Position numbers and translations under genes: made by a program. The notes under the pieces were generated by a model, which saw only the letters and a list, made by a program, of their open reading frames with translations, did not search any database and had not been told where the DNA came from. Below are positions 18,602 to 26,829 of a stretch of DNA of 47,155 bases, in pieces. The first letter of the stretch is position 1. Each line of letters begins with the position of its first letter. Source of the DNA: Promethearchaeota archaeon (lineage in GTDB: Archaea; Asgardarchaeota; Lokiarchaeia; Sigyniarchaeales; SOKP01). The stretch is from positions 1 through 47,155 of the forward strand of contig JAEOTA010000041.1 of assembly GCA_016840085.1 (NCBI GenBank), given 5' to 3'.

Positions 18602-18949
18602 ATGGCATTATTGGATGTTTTATCAGAATTAGGATTAAAACCTGCAAATTTTTTAGATGTAGGCGGTGGAGCAAGTAAAGAACGGGTATATAGCGCTTTA
18701 GAATTGTTATTTAAAATGAACCCTAAAGCAGTATTAGTAAATATTTATGGTGGCATTACTCGATGTGATGTAGTTGCAGAAGCCATAATTCAAGCATTAG
18801 AGGATTTTAAAGATAATCCTCCTATGGTAATAAGATTAACTGGCACAAATGATAAAGAAGGAATCGCCCTTCTTAATGATGCAGGAATTACTGCTTTTCA
18901 AAATGTAATAGATGCTATACAAAAAGTAAAAGAGGTTATAGGGGGATAA
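18602..18949 (+). CDS. sucC: Succinate-CoA ligase beta subunit, C-terminal part
   Basis: 115 residues continuing the same reading frame after the TGA at 18587. It carries the C-terminal ligase domain of SucC: PANFLDVGGGASKERVY, NIYGGITRCDVVAEAI and RLTGTNDKEG. The ATG at 18602 is an internal methionine of the normal protein (GLTMAL). It could serve as a start if the halves are made separately, but only a weak TGAG lies upstream. The cut falls near the boundary between the ATP-grasp and ligase domains. Stop is two bases from the sucD start. Confidence 0.85.
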   Translation: MALLDVLSELGLKPANFLDVGGGASKERVYSALELLFKMNPKAVLVNIYGGITRCDVVAEAIIQALEDFKDNPPMVIRLTGTNDKEGIALLNDAGITAFQNVIDAIQKVKEVIGG

Positions 18950-18950
18950 A

Positions 18951-19811
18951 ATGTACATCAATGAAAACTCCAAAGTAGTCGTTCAAGGAATTACTGGAAA
19001 TCAAGGCAAATTCCATACTCGGTTAATGCTAGATTATGGTACTAGCGTTGTAGCTGGAGTCACACCTAATAAAAGAGGTCAAGTTGTTCTTGAGATTCCC
19101 GTTTTTAATACTGTAAATGAAGCCGTTAAAGAAACAGATTGTAATACTAGTATTATTTTTGTACCAGCACGATTTACTTTTAATGCGGTTAAGGAAAGCC
19201 TAATCGCTGGAATTAAAATGACATGTATTATAACTGAAAATGTTCCTGTGTTTGACATGATTCAATTGGTTGAAATGGCTAAAAAGCGATATTTACATTT
19301 AGTAGGTCCCAATTGTCCAGGTATGTTGATACCAGATAAAATCAAATTGGGAATAATGCCAAGTGATATGTGCCATTATGGAAAAGCAGTGGTTATATCA
19401 AAAAGTGGTACATTATCCTATGAAATCACAAAAGCAATTGGTAATGCGGGGATTGGTGTATCTGCCTATCTTGGAATTGGGGGAGATCCTGTACGTGGTA
19501 CAACAATGATAGAGGCAGTTGAATATTATTCAAATGATCCTAATAGCAAACTTATTGTTCTTATTGGCGAAATTGGTAGCAATGAAGAAGAAAAAACTGC
19601 TGATTTTATAAAACATCATGTTGATAAACCAGTTGTGGCATATATAGCCGGAAGAAGTACCCCAAAAGGTAAACGAATGGGTCATGCTGGTACAATTATC
19701 TCTGGTTATTTTGGTACTGCACAAGGTAAAATTAGAGCTCTCACAGGAGCAGGAGCTTTAATTGCTGATACTCCTTGGGATGTACCAAAATTGATTAAAG
19801 AAGTACTTTAA
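18951..19811 (+). CDS. sucD: Succinate-CoA ligase alpha subunit
   Basis: 286 residues of the CoA-binding, phosphohistidine-carrying subunit. The N-terminal Rossmann CoA domain reads VVQGITGNQGKFH; GPNCPGML follows; the active-site His is H245 in KRMGHAGTI, matching His246 of the E. coli enzyme. Works with SucC to interconvert succinyl-CoA and succinate with nucleotide phosphorylation. It begins one base after the sucC stop, so the two are translated together. Full length and intact, which makes the nonsense codon in its partner notable. Confidence 0.93.
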   Translation: MYINENSKVVVQGITGNQGKFHTRLMLDYGTSVVAGVTPNKRGQVVLEIPVFNTVNEAVKETDCNTSIIFVPARFTFNAVKESLIAGIKMTCIITENVPVFDMIQLVEMAKKRYLHLVGPNCPGMLIPDKIKLGIMPSDMCHYGKAVVISKSGTLSYEITKAIGNAGIGVSAYLGIGGDPVRGTTMIEAVEYYSNDPNSKLIVLIGEIGSNEEEKTADFIKHHVDKPVVAYIAGRSTPKGKRMGHAGTIISGYFGTAQGKIRALTGAGALIADTPWDVPKLIKEVL

Positions 19812-19917
19812 AAATTAAAAAGAAGTTTCTACTCGATACGTTTAGATAAGATAAAAATTTTGCAAATATTAAAAATTTTAAAATTAAAATTTTGGTAAAA
19901 CATATATGTGATTAATA

Positions 19918-21156
19918 ATGAGGAAAGTAGCTATAATTGGGGTAGGAATTACTCCATTTAAAACAAGATATTTAGATAAGACATATTTCGAACTTGCTTA
20001 TGATGCAACAAAACTGGCTCTGGAAGATGCGAATAAGAATGGTGCGGAAATAATCCATAAAGATCTTCAGTCTACTGTATATGGAATATATAATGAACTT
20101 TTTGAACGACAATTCATGCCTGATATTTTTATTAACTCATATTTGGGTTTAAATAATAAACCAGGAGTTAGAATTGCTACTGGAGGTGCAACTGGTGGCT
20201 ATACAGTTCGCACGGCTTATGCTGAAATCGCTTCGGGATTATCTGATTTGAATCTATGTCTTGGGGTAGAGAAGTGTAATGATTGTTATGATGAACAAAC
20301 AGGAACTACTACACCTGAAGTGCTTAACTCTATAGCATATTCAACAGATATGACGTATGAATATCCTATGGGGGTGATGGCAGCAAGCTCTTATGTCAGT
20401 ATGGTAAATGCTCATTTTGAGGAATTTGGGAATCCTACAGAAGAACAAATGGCACTGGTATCAGTAAAAAATCATGGAAATGCGATGAATAATCCTAAAG
20501 CTCAATCACCAATGAAGATCACAGTAGAAGATGTAATAAATTCGAGAATTATATGTTACCCATTTAAATTGTTAGATTGCTGTTTATATTCAGAAGGATC
20601 AGCGGCATTGATTTTAGCAAGTGAAGAAAAAGTTAAAGAGTTAAAGGTTAAGAATCCAATTTGGATAATAGGGATCGGTGCAGCGAATACAGATTGTTTT
20701 ATAGGGAATAGAGAAGATATGGGAAGATTATATTCGAATATCTATGCGGCAAAAGCGGCATATAAAATGGCAGGATTAGATTACGATAAAATTAAAAGCC
20801 AAATTGATTTAGCAGAATTACATGATGCATTTTCTGGGCAAGAAGTTATATCTTACGAAGAATTAGGTTTTGTTCCTTTCGGGGAAGGTGGTAGATGGAT
20901 TGAATCAGGAGGTCCGCTAATGGATGGTGAAGTACCATGTTGTCCATCAGGAGGGCTCATTGGATGTGGTCATGCGGTAGGTGCAACAGGAATTATGTCT
21001 ACTGGAGAAGCTGCACTTCAATTAAGAGGAAATGCTGGAAAACATCAGGTAAAAACAATTGAAAATGGAAGGGCTATTTCCCATTCTATTGGAGGCCCAG
21101 GTGCGGCATATGCTGCTATAATTGTAATGGAAAATGAGGAGGGGATGAAAAAATAA
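19918..21156 (+). CDS. Thiolase-like protein lacking the nucleophilic Cys (Ltp2/SCP-x-like)
   Basis: A 412-residue thiolase-fold protein of the archaeal/SCP-x branch. Conserved blocks: IIGVGITPF at the N-terminus, ELHDAFSGQE, PSGGLIGCGHAVGATG and a C-terminal SHSIGGPGAA. Where thiolases have ACxSGGxAxR, this has ATGGATGGYTVR, which puts Gly90 at the position of the nucleophilic Cys. It should not be able to form the usual acyl-cysteine. Sequences of this kind paired with a DUF35 protein include steroid side-chain retro-aldolases (Ltp2-ChsH2). It heads a tight three-gene unit with DUF35 and SCP2 proteins. Confidence 0.85.
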   Translation: MRKVAIIGVGITPFKTRYLDKTYFELAYDATKLALEDANKNGAEIIHKDLQSTVYGIYNELFERQFMPDIFINSYLGLNNKPGVRIATGGATGGYTVRTAYAEIASGLSDLNLCLGVEKCNDCYDEQTGTTTPEVLNSIAYSTDMTYEYPMGVMAASSYVSMVNAHFEEFGNPTEEQMALVSVKNHGNAMNNPKAQSPMKITVEDVINSRIICYPFKLLDCCLYSEGSAALILASEEKVKELKVKNPIWIIGIGAANTDCFIGNREDMGRLYSNIYAAKAAYKMAGLDYDKIKSQIDLAELHDAFSGQEVISYEELGFVPFGEGGRWIESGGPLMDGEVPCCPSGGLIGCGHAVGATGIMSTGEAALQLRGNAGKHQVKTIENGRAISHSIGGPGAAYAAIIVMENEEGMKK

Positions 21157-21650
21157 TGAGTAATGAATTTCAAGCGCATGAAATTAGAGACATAATGAAG
21201 ATAAATTATAAATATACGATGGGTGGACAATCCAAGTTTTTTTTAGAATTAATGAAGAATAAAAAGATTTTGGGTGCAAAATGTACAAAATGCGGGAAAA
21301 TTTGGATGCCACCTAGAATTAATTGTTCAGAATGTTTTGTTCCCACTGAATGGTACGAAGTCAAACAAACAGGTATAATTGAAGTAAGTACAATAGTATG
21401 GTTCACTACATCAGCTTTCATTAAAAATATACCCTATGCTACTGGATATATTAAATTAGATGAAGCTGATACTGCATTATTACAAGGGATTTTCTCCGAA
21501 AATTTAGTACCTTCCAAGATTAAAAAAGGAAAACGAGTAAGGGCTGTGTTTCAAAAAGAGAGAGAAGGAAAAATGACTGATTTTTTCTTTGTCCCTGAAG
21601 ATGAATATTTAAATTGGATAAGTAAACCTGAATATGAAGGAGGAGAATAG
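21156..21650 (+). CDS. DUF35 OB-fold/zinc-ribbon acyl-CoA-associated protein
   Basis: 164 residues. A zinc ribbon (CTKCGKIWMPPRINCSEC, four Cys) follows an N-terminal helix, then an OB-fold domain. Proteins of this family bind a thiolase-fold partner and shape a shared CoA pocket, as in the archaeal thiolase/HMG-CoA synthase complex and the Ltp2/ChsH2 aldolase. The start shares one base with the stop of the thiolase-like gene, so translation is coupled, and an AT-rich segment preceded by GGAGGGG lies just upstream. Acts in the cytoplasm. Confidence 0.9.
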   Translation: MSNEFQAHEIRDIMKINYKYTMGGQSKFFLELMKNKKILGAKCTKCGKIWMPPRINCSECFVPTEWYEVKQTGIIEVSTIVWFTTSAFIKNIPYATGYIKLDEADTALLQGIFSENLVPSKIKKGKRVRAVFQKEREGKMTDFFFVPEDEYLNWISKPEYEGGE

Positions 21651-21652
21651 AA

Positions 21653-22024
21653 TTGGGAGTTGCACGAGAAAATTTAATGAAAATAGTTGAAAGAATGAAC
21701 AAAAAACCTAAAGCTCTCCAAGTGTTTGTGACAGATATTGGCGGAAAACCAGTAAATTGGAATATGACATTTCAATTTAATTTGAACGAGGAAGATCCAT
21801 TTTATTTGGTAATTAAAGATCAAGAAATAGTTCTCAATACAGGAACTTCACAAAATGCTGAAATCGTCATGTCAGGAGACAACAACGCTATTACAAAAGT
21901 CTGTCAAGGTAAAGGGGACTTTACTCACGCAATCAGTCGTGAAGAAATCACTGTAGAAAAAGGTAAAGTTATGGATGTTATTAGGCTTACAAGAGCAATA
22001 ACCATTGTTCTAAAAACAGGGTAA
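21653..22024 (+). CDS. SCP2 sterol-carrier-like protein
   Basis: 123 residues of SCP2 fold: KWN-type strand (VNWNMTFQFN), LVIKDQEIVLNTG, a polar strand with GDNNAITKVCQGKGDF, then hydrophobic strands. SCP2 domains bind fatty acyl-CoA or other lipids in a hydrophobic tunnel. The start is TTG at 21653, directed by GGAGGAGAA about 6 bases upstream; the only nearby ATG is eight codons later. Third gene of the thiolase-like/DUF35/SCP2 unit; it may deliver or hold the lipid substrate. Confidence 0.82.
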   Translation: MGVARENLMKIVERMNKKPKALQVFVTDIGGKPVNWNMTFQFNLNEEDPFYLVIKDQEIVLNTGTSQNAEIVMSGDNNAITKVCQGKGDFTHAISREEITVEKGKVMDVIRLTRAITIVLKTG

Positions 22025-22038
22025 CTATATTCATCTCA

Positions 22039-22046
22039 TTTTTTTT
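22039..22046 (+). terminator. Poly-T terminator after the SCP2 gene
   Basis: A run of eight T about 15 bases downstream of the SCP2 stop, ending the thiolase-like/DUF35/SCP2 unit before the rhamnulokinase promoter. Confidence 0.45.
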
Positions 22047-22162
22047 AATTCAAATTACAATTCAAGAAAAAATTTATTAAGACTTTATTTCTTCTTATTT
22101 TTCTGAAATGCCACGACTTTTTGAGGATATTATTATATTGCCTATCTTATTTTACTGTAGAA

Positions 22163-22178
22163 AAAGTTATTTATATAT
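22163..22178 (+). promoter_or_regulatory. BRE/TATA promoter of the sugar kinase gene
   Basis: A purine-rich BRE-like AAAAGT next to TTATTTATATAT, centred about 33 bp before the ATG at 22206. This spacing would give a transcript with a leader of only a few bases. Confidence 0.45.
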
Positions 22179-22205
22179 TAATTTCATAGTTAAATTTAAG
22201 AGAAA

Positions 22206-23693
22206 ATGTCTAAATTTATTGCCTTTGATATTGGCGCAAGTTCAGGTAGAACAATTGTTGGGGAATTAGAAAAAGCTCTTCTCCATTTAGATGAGATTCA
22301 CAGATTTCAGAATAAGGGAGTTCAAATTGATACTAATTTATACTGGAACGTTTTACAGCTCTATATAGAAATATTAAATGGACTGAAAAAGTATGTAGAA
22401 AAATATGGTAAAATTGTAGATGGAATAGGAATTGATACTTGGGGTGTTGATTTTGTCCTTCTGGATAAGAATGATGAACTCATTGGATACCCTTATCATT
22501 ATCGAGATTTAAGGACTAAAGGTATGCTTAAAAAAATGTTTAAGAAAGTACCAATGGAAGATATTTTTTCAGAAACAGGAATACAATTTATGGAGCTCAA
22601 TAGCTCAACTCAGTTATACTCAATGATTTTTAACAATTCTTCCCAATTATCCATTACGGATACTCTCTTGATGGTTCCAGATTATCTAAATTTCTTATTA
22701 TCAGGTAAAAAATTAACTGAATATTCTATAGCCACTACATCTCAATTATTTAATCCAATTAAAAATAATTGGGCATTTTCATTAATAGAACAATTAGGTT
22801 TAAAACCTAATTGGTTTAGAAGTATTATTCCTTCTGGAACACTCTTAGGAACTATAAAAGATTATATAGCTAAAGAAGTTGGATTAGATACCAATACTAA
22901 GATTATAGTACCTGCTTCTCATGACACAGGTTCGGCAGTTGCTGCAGTTCCAGTAGATATGGAAATCTATCTAAATGGAGAATGGGCTTATTTGAGCTCA
23001 GGAACGTGGAGTCTTTTGGGTGTCGAATTAGACCGTCCATTAATTAACAAAAAAGTGTTAGAATATAATTTTACAAATGAGGGTGGAATCAATAACACAA
23101 TAAGATTCTTAAAAAATATAACAGGAATGTGGTTGATTCAAGAATGCAAACGATTATGGGATAATAAGGGACTAGATTTAACTTGGGAGGATATTATCTT
23201 AGAAGCAAAAAAAGCTCCAGCATTTCAGTATTTTATCAATCCGAATAATTCGAAGTTTTTAAACCCAAGAAATATGATAAACGCTATTCAAGAATATTGT
23301 AAAGAAAGTAATCAAGATTCCCCCAGAACTGTAGGAGAAATTTCTAGAACTATTTTTGAAAGCCTTTCCTTTACGTATAAATCTGTTATGGAAAAATTGG
23401 AAGAATTATTAAATAAAAAAATAAAAATACTTCATATCATCAGTGGTGGTTCTTCAAACACTCTATTAAATCAATTTACCGCTAATATTCTCGATATTCC
23501 TATTAGAACGGGACCGGTCGAGGCAACCGCAATAGGAAATATTTTAACTCAAGCATATGCATTAGGAGAAATTAATAATATTTATGAACTAAGAGCAATT
23601 GTTAAAAATTCCTTTGAAATTAAGACGTATAGTCCCAAAAATTCAGAAGAATGGAACATTTTTTATTGTAAGTATAAAAGGTTCATAAAATAA
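22206..23693 (+). CDS. rhaB: Rhamnulokinase-like FGGY sugar kinase
   Basis: 495 residues of the FGGY kinase family, closest in pattern to rhamnulokinases: FDIGASSGRTIVG at the N-terminus (first ATP-binding strand), GIDTWGVDFVLLD with the catalytic-region Asp, ASHDTGSAVAAVP, LSSGTWSLLGVE and SGGSSNTLLNQFTAN near the C-terminus. It phosphorylates L-rhamnulose at C1. No rhamnose isomerase is present in the window, but an L-fucose isomerase is, so L-fuculose is a possible alternative substrate. Starts the deoxysugar region. Confidence 0.88.
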   Translation: MSKFIAFDIGASSGRTIVGELEKALLHLDEIHRFQNKGVQIDTNLYWNVLQLYIEILNGLKKYVEKYGKIVDGIGIDTWGVDFVLLDKNDELIGYPYHYRDLRTKGMLKKMFKKVPMEDIFSETGIQFMELNSSTQLYSMIFNNSSQLSITDTLLMVPDYLNFLLSGKKLTEYSIATTSQLFNPIKNNWAFSLIEQLGLKPNWFRSIIPSGTLLGTIKDYIAKEVGLDTNTKIIVPASHDTGSAVAAVPVDMEIYLNGEWAYLSSGTWSLLGVELDRPLINKKVLEYNFTNEGGINNTIRFLKNITGMWLIQECKRLWDNKGLDLTWEDIILEAKKAPAFQYFINPNNSKFLNPRNMINAIQEYCKESNQDSPRTVGEISRTIFESLSFTYKSVMEKLEELLNKKIKILHIISGGSSNTLLNQFTANILDIPIRTGPVEATAIGNILTQAYALGEINNIYELRAIVKNSFEIKTYSPKNSEEWNIFYCKYKRFIK

Positions 23694-23783
23694 ATTTATA
23701 ATAATTGGAATTAAATTTTCTAATTTATTAATAAAAATAAATGATAATGTATCCTAACACTCTTGTAAGGCTTTAATTTGCAA

Positions 23784-25145
23784 TTATTTCAACTTTTCTC
23801 TTTTCTCACTATGGATTTTTCTCAAATCTTCTTGCAATTTTTCTAGAATGTCACCATGAAGTGGATAAAAATATATGAAAATAAGCCCAATCGCCGAAAC
23901 TATTATGGGGATTAAAAACATTAATATTTTTATCCCAATTATGGCGGAATCCGGCTGTATATCAGCTCCTTGAACAAAACCAAATGTCGTTAGAATCACT
24001 GTCGCTATTATGGGTCCTAGACTTTGAGCAGGTTTATGGAATAGCGCGTTAATTCCTAGAAACATACCTTCTCTTCGTGAACCATGTTCTAATTCATCTT
24101 TATCGACAGATAAATATAGAAGGGGGGTGTTAAATATTGTATATCCTCCAAAAAATGTTAAAACAGTCAAACCAATAATTGTAATTATCGGGTCATCAAC
24201 AAATAATACAGTCAAAAATAAAACAAAAGTACCAGTTACCTTAATTATTCCAAATCTTAGCATTATCCTTCGCATTCCCCACTTCGAACGTAATTTTATA
24301 CAAATCATATTTGAACTATATCCAATGATAATAATTATTACAAAATAATAGAGTAAGCCACCCTCACCAAGTATAAATAGATAAGCAAATAAATAACTTA
24401 ATCCTATTGAACCTAGAAATGCATTACAAAAGATATAGCCGATGTAGATTAAAAATGGCTTTGATTTTACAGTCTCCTTTACTGCTGTCCATAAAGGAGG
24501 TGGTTTATCTTTTTGAAATTCTGGTTTTTCTTTGCATAAATATGCTGTTAACCAAAGTAGTATGAGAGATAAGATAGCAACAATTATCATTAAGAATAAA
24601 TATTTGGTTGAAGTTGGATCAATATCTCCTAAAATTAGTAAAAATGGAATAACTACTAGGGCTCCTATGAATAGTGCAAAGAAATTACCTTTATTTCTTT
24701 CATCCAAATCTGAAGTCATCTCTGGTAATAATGCCATCCAAACAAGAACAACCAGAGTAAAAAAGGTATCAAATAAACATATGCTGATTATGTAATGAAA
24801 AAAAATAATGATTTGATTCTCAAAATCCCATGGAATCCATACTAAAAGAAAGCTAAAAATCCAAAGTGGAGCTCCATATTTTATATAGATTATTCTTCGG
24901 CTTCCCCACTTTTCTCTATTAGTTTTATCTGAAAGTTGTCCTAATAAAGGATCGTTAAATGCATTTATAACCATATATATGACTTGCCCAATAATAAAAA
25001 AAACCGGATTCAATTGTAATTTGTCATAAAAAAATTCAATATACTTAAGAGAAAATATAAATACTAATAATCCTGCAGGAATTGCTCCTAAGGAATATCC
25101 CCATAAATTTCGAGAACTAAGTTGTCTTTCTGTTTTGTTTTCCAT
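23784..25145 (-). CDS. GPH-family (MFS) sugar/cation symporter
   Basis: 453 residues with about 12 membrane segments and the GPH loop NDPLLGQLSDKTNREKWGSRR after helix 2. The C-terminal tail is cytoplasmic and charged. It lies between the rhamnulokinase and carboxylesterase genes inside the deoxysugar region, so it probably imports fucose/rhamnose-containing glycosides or the free sugars. ATG start. It resembles the carrier at 16191 in layout but the two differ through most of their length. Confidence 0.87.
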   Translation of the reverse strand: MENKTERQLSSRNLWGYSLGAIPAGLLVFIFSLKYIEFFYDKLQLNPVFFIIGQVIYMVINAFNDPLLGQLSDKTNREKWGSRRIIYIKYGAPLWIFSFLLVWIPWDFENQIIIFFHYIISICLFDTFFTLVVLVWMALLPEMTSDLDERNKGNFFALFIGALVVIPFLLILGDIDPTSTKYLFLMIIVAILSLILLWLTAYLCKEKPEFQKDKPPPLWTAVKETVKSKPFLIYIGYIFCNAFLGSIGLSYLFAYLFILGEGGLLYYFVIIIIIGYSSNMICIKLRSKWGMRRIMLRFGIIKVTGTFVLFLTVLFVDDPIITIIGLTVLTFFGGYTIFNTPLLYLSVDKDELEHGSRREGMFLGINALFHKPAQSLGPIIATVILTTFGFVQGADIQPDSAIIGIKILMFLIPIIVSAIGLIFIYFYPLHGDILEKLQEDLRKIHSEKREKLK

Positions 25146-25257
25146 AAGAATAAAAATTACTATTTATTATATTTTAAAATTTGAAAATTGATAATAATTG
25201 AATTTATCAATTTATAAAGGTTTATTTAAAACTATAAAGACTAAAAAAATAAGAGCA

Positions 25258-26748
25258 CTATTTAATATCTAACCATACTTTTCGAAAGCTATTCATCGGC
25301 GCAAATTCAACCTTAGGGTGAACTCCTAACATCATGGTTGCACGCTTTTGAATATCATAAGGAGGCCATTCTGGTTGGCCTTTATGATTTGGGTTTCCTG
25401 TACGTGCAAAACTTATCCATGTATCCATTATATTTTTAGCCACTGTTTCTGCCTCTTCAATAGAGTCTATTGCTCCTTCTGGTATATCTGCAGTTTTGAA
25501 AGTCCCAAAAACAAATGGAATTTCAAATGTATGATAAGCCCCTCCATATTTAGATGATTTATAAGTAAAAATATAACAAAAAACATTGGATTGATGTTCT
25601 AAATGCGCCTTAAGTTGGCGAATAGTTGGAATTCCAAACATAGCATCAGAAAGTATTGCATCCCAATGCTTATATGCATTATCTGGATATTTTGTTTTCA
25701 TTATTGGTTTATAAACCTTAAGCAATTTGTCTATTCCATCATCAGTTACTCCATAATTGCGGATACGAGATCGTATCATCCCAATTATAATTTTTTTCCT
25801 CTCCTCATTAACTTGATTAAGAAAATTTCCAATAATTCCTAATTCATCTTCATTCCAACCAAGCATTAAAGGAACTTTACTTGCATTTCCTTTTCTTATA
25901 ATTTCATAAGGTTTTTCTGGGATTATTACTCCATCTACAAATGGTCTGAATGGATTTTCTTTGCCATCAGTTATAGTTCCAGCTATTTTTTTTTGAACTC
26001 TTATTAATTTACTAATTTGAACTTCTCGTAAGGTCTTAATATCCTCTCGATCAATGTGGAATTTTGATACAAGCTCTTTAGCACCTTTTCTTGATAGCTC
26101 TCTTTTATAAGAAAGTGGATTTGCTACGCCACTTTGCATAATTGCTCTGTGAAATAAACCTTTAGCTAATGGAATTGAAAGCAGAATTACAACCGATTCA
26201 CTTCCCGAAGATTCTCCGAAAATCGTAATATTATTTGGATCTCCGCCAAATGCATGAATATTCTCTCGAACCCATTGTAAAGCTGCAATTTGATCTTGAA
26301 TTCCTATATTAGGAGGAATATTTGGTAAATCAAGAAAACCTAAGGCGCCTAAGCGATAATTAAAAGTAACTAGAACAACATCCCCATAGGATGCTAATGT
26401 TCCCCCATTCAATCTTGGTCTAGAGCCAGCACCTATGAGGAACCCACCACCATGAATCCAAAACATGACGGGTCTAACTTTTTCATCCGCGCCTGGAGTC
26501 CAAATGTTAAGATATAGGCAATCCTCATTTTCCTCTTGTTCAATCGGTGTGGAATCTATATGATTTTGAGGTGCGATTGGTCCAAATTTTGTAGCATCTT
26601 TGATACCGTCCCAAGGATCCATAGGTTGTGGTTCACAAAAGCGTAAATCACCTATAGGAGGTTTTGCATAGGGAAGACCTAAGAAACACCGATGATCTAA
26701 TTGTTGAATTCCTTTTATCTTTCCATAATTAGTTGATAGAATTACCAT
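25258..26748 (-). CDS. Type B carboxylesterase
   Basis: 496 residues of the carboxylesterase/cholinesterase family: EDCLYLNIWTPG, the oxyanion hole HGGGFLIGAG (99-106), the nucleophile Ser180 in GESSG, Glu in GWNEDELG and His in GGAYHTFEIPFVFG. Type B esterases are mostly bacterial and eukaryotic, so acquisition by transfer is plausible. No signal peptide. Its position among deoxysugar genes suggests it may remove acetyl or other acyl groups from imported glycosides, which is inference. Divergent from the oxidoreductase gene. Confidence 0.88.
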   Translation of the reverse strand: MVILSTNYGKIKGIQQLDHRCFLGLPYAKPPIGDLRFCEPQPMDPWDGIKDATKFGPIAPQNHIDSTPIEQEENEDCLYLNIWTPGADEKVRPVMFWIHGGGFLIGAGSRPRLNGGTLASYGDVVLVTFNYRLGALGFLDLPNIPPNIGIQDQIAALQWVRENIHAFGGDPNNITIFGESSGSESVVILLSIPLAKGLFHRAIMQSGVANPLSYKRELSRKGAKELVSKFHIDREDIKTLREVQISKLIRVQKKIAGTITDGKENPFRPFVDGVIIPEKPYEIIRKGNASKVPLMLGWNEDELGIIGNFLNQVNEERKKIIIGMIRSRIRNYGVTDDGIDKLLKVYKPIMKTKYPDNAYKHWDAILSDAMFGIPTIRQLKAHLEHQSNVFCYIFTYKSSKYGGAYHTFEIPFVFGTFKTADIPEGAIDSIEEAETVAKNIMDTWISFARTGNPNHKGQPEWPPYDIQKRATMMLGVHPKVEFAPMNSFRKVWLDIK

Positions 26749-26785
26749 ATTTTTTAAAAATGAGACGTTTCTTAAATCATATTAT

Positions 26786-26795
26786 AGTATTTAAA
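26786..26795 (+). promoter_or_regulatory. TATA box upstream of the aldehyde oxidoreductase gene
   Basis: AGTATTTAAA places transcription start near 26815. A start codon at TTG 26809 would then lie outside the mRNA, which favours the later ATGs at 26830 or 26839. Confidence 0.35.
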
Positions 26796-26829
26796 AAAAA
26801 ATTAACAATTGGCTTGGACAAATAAGTAT

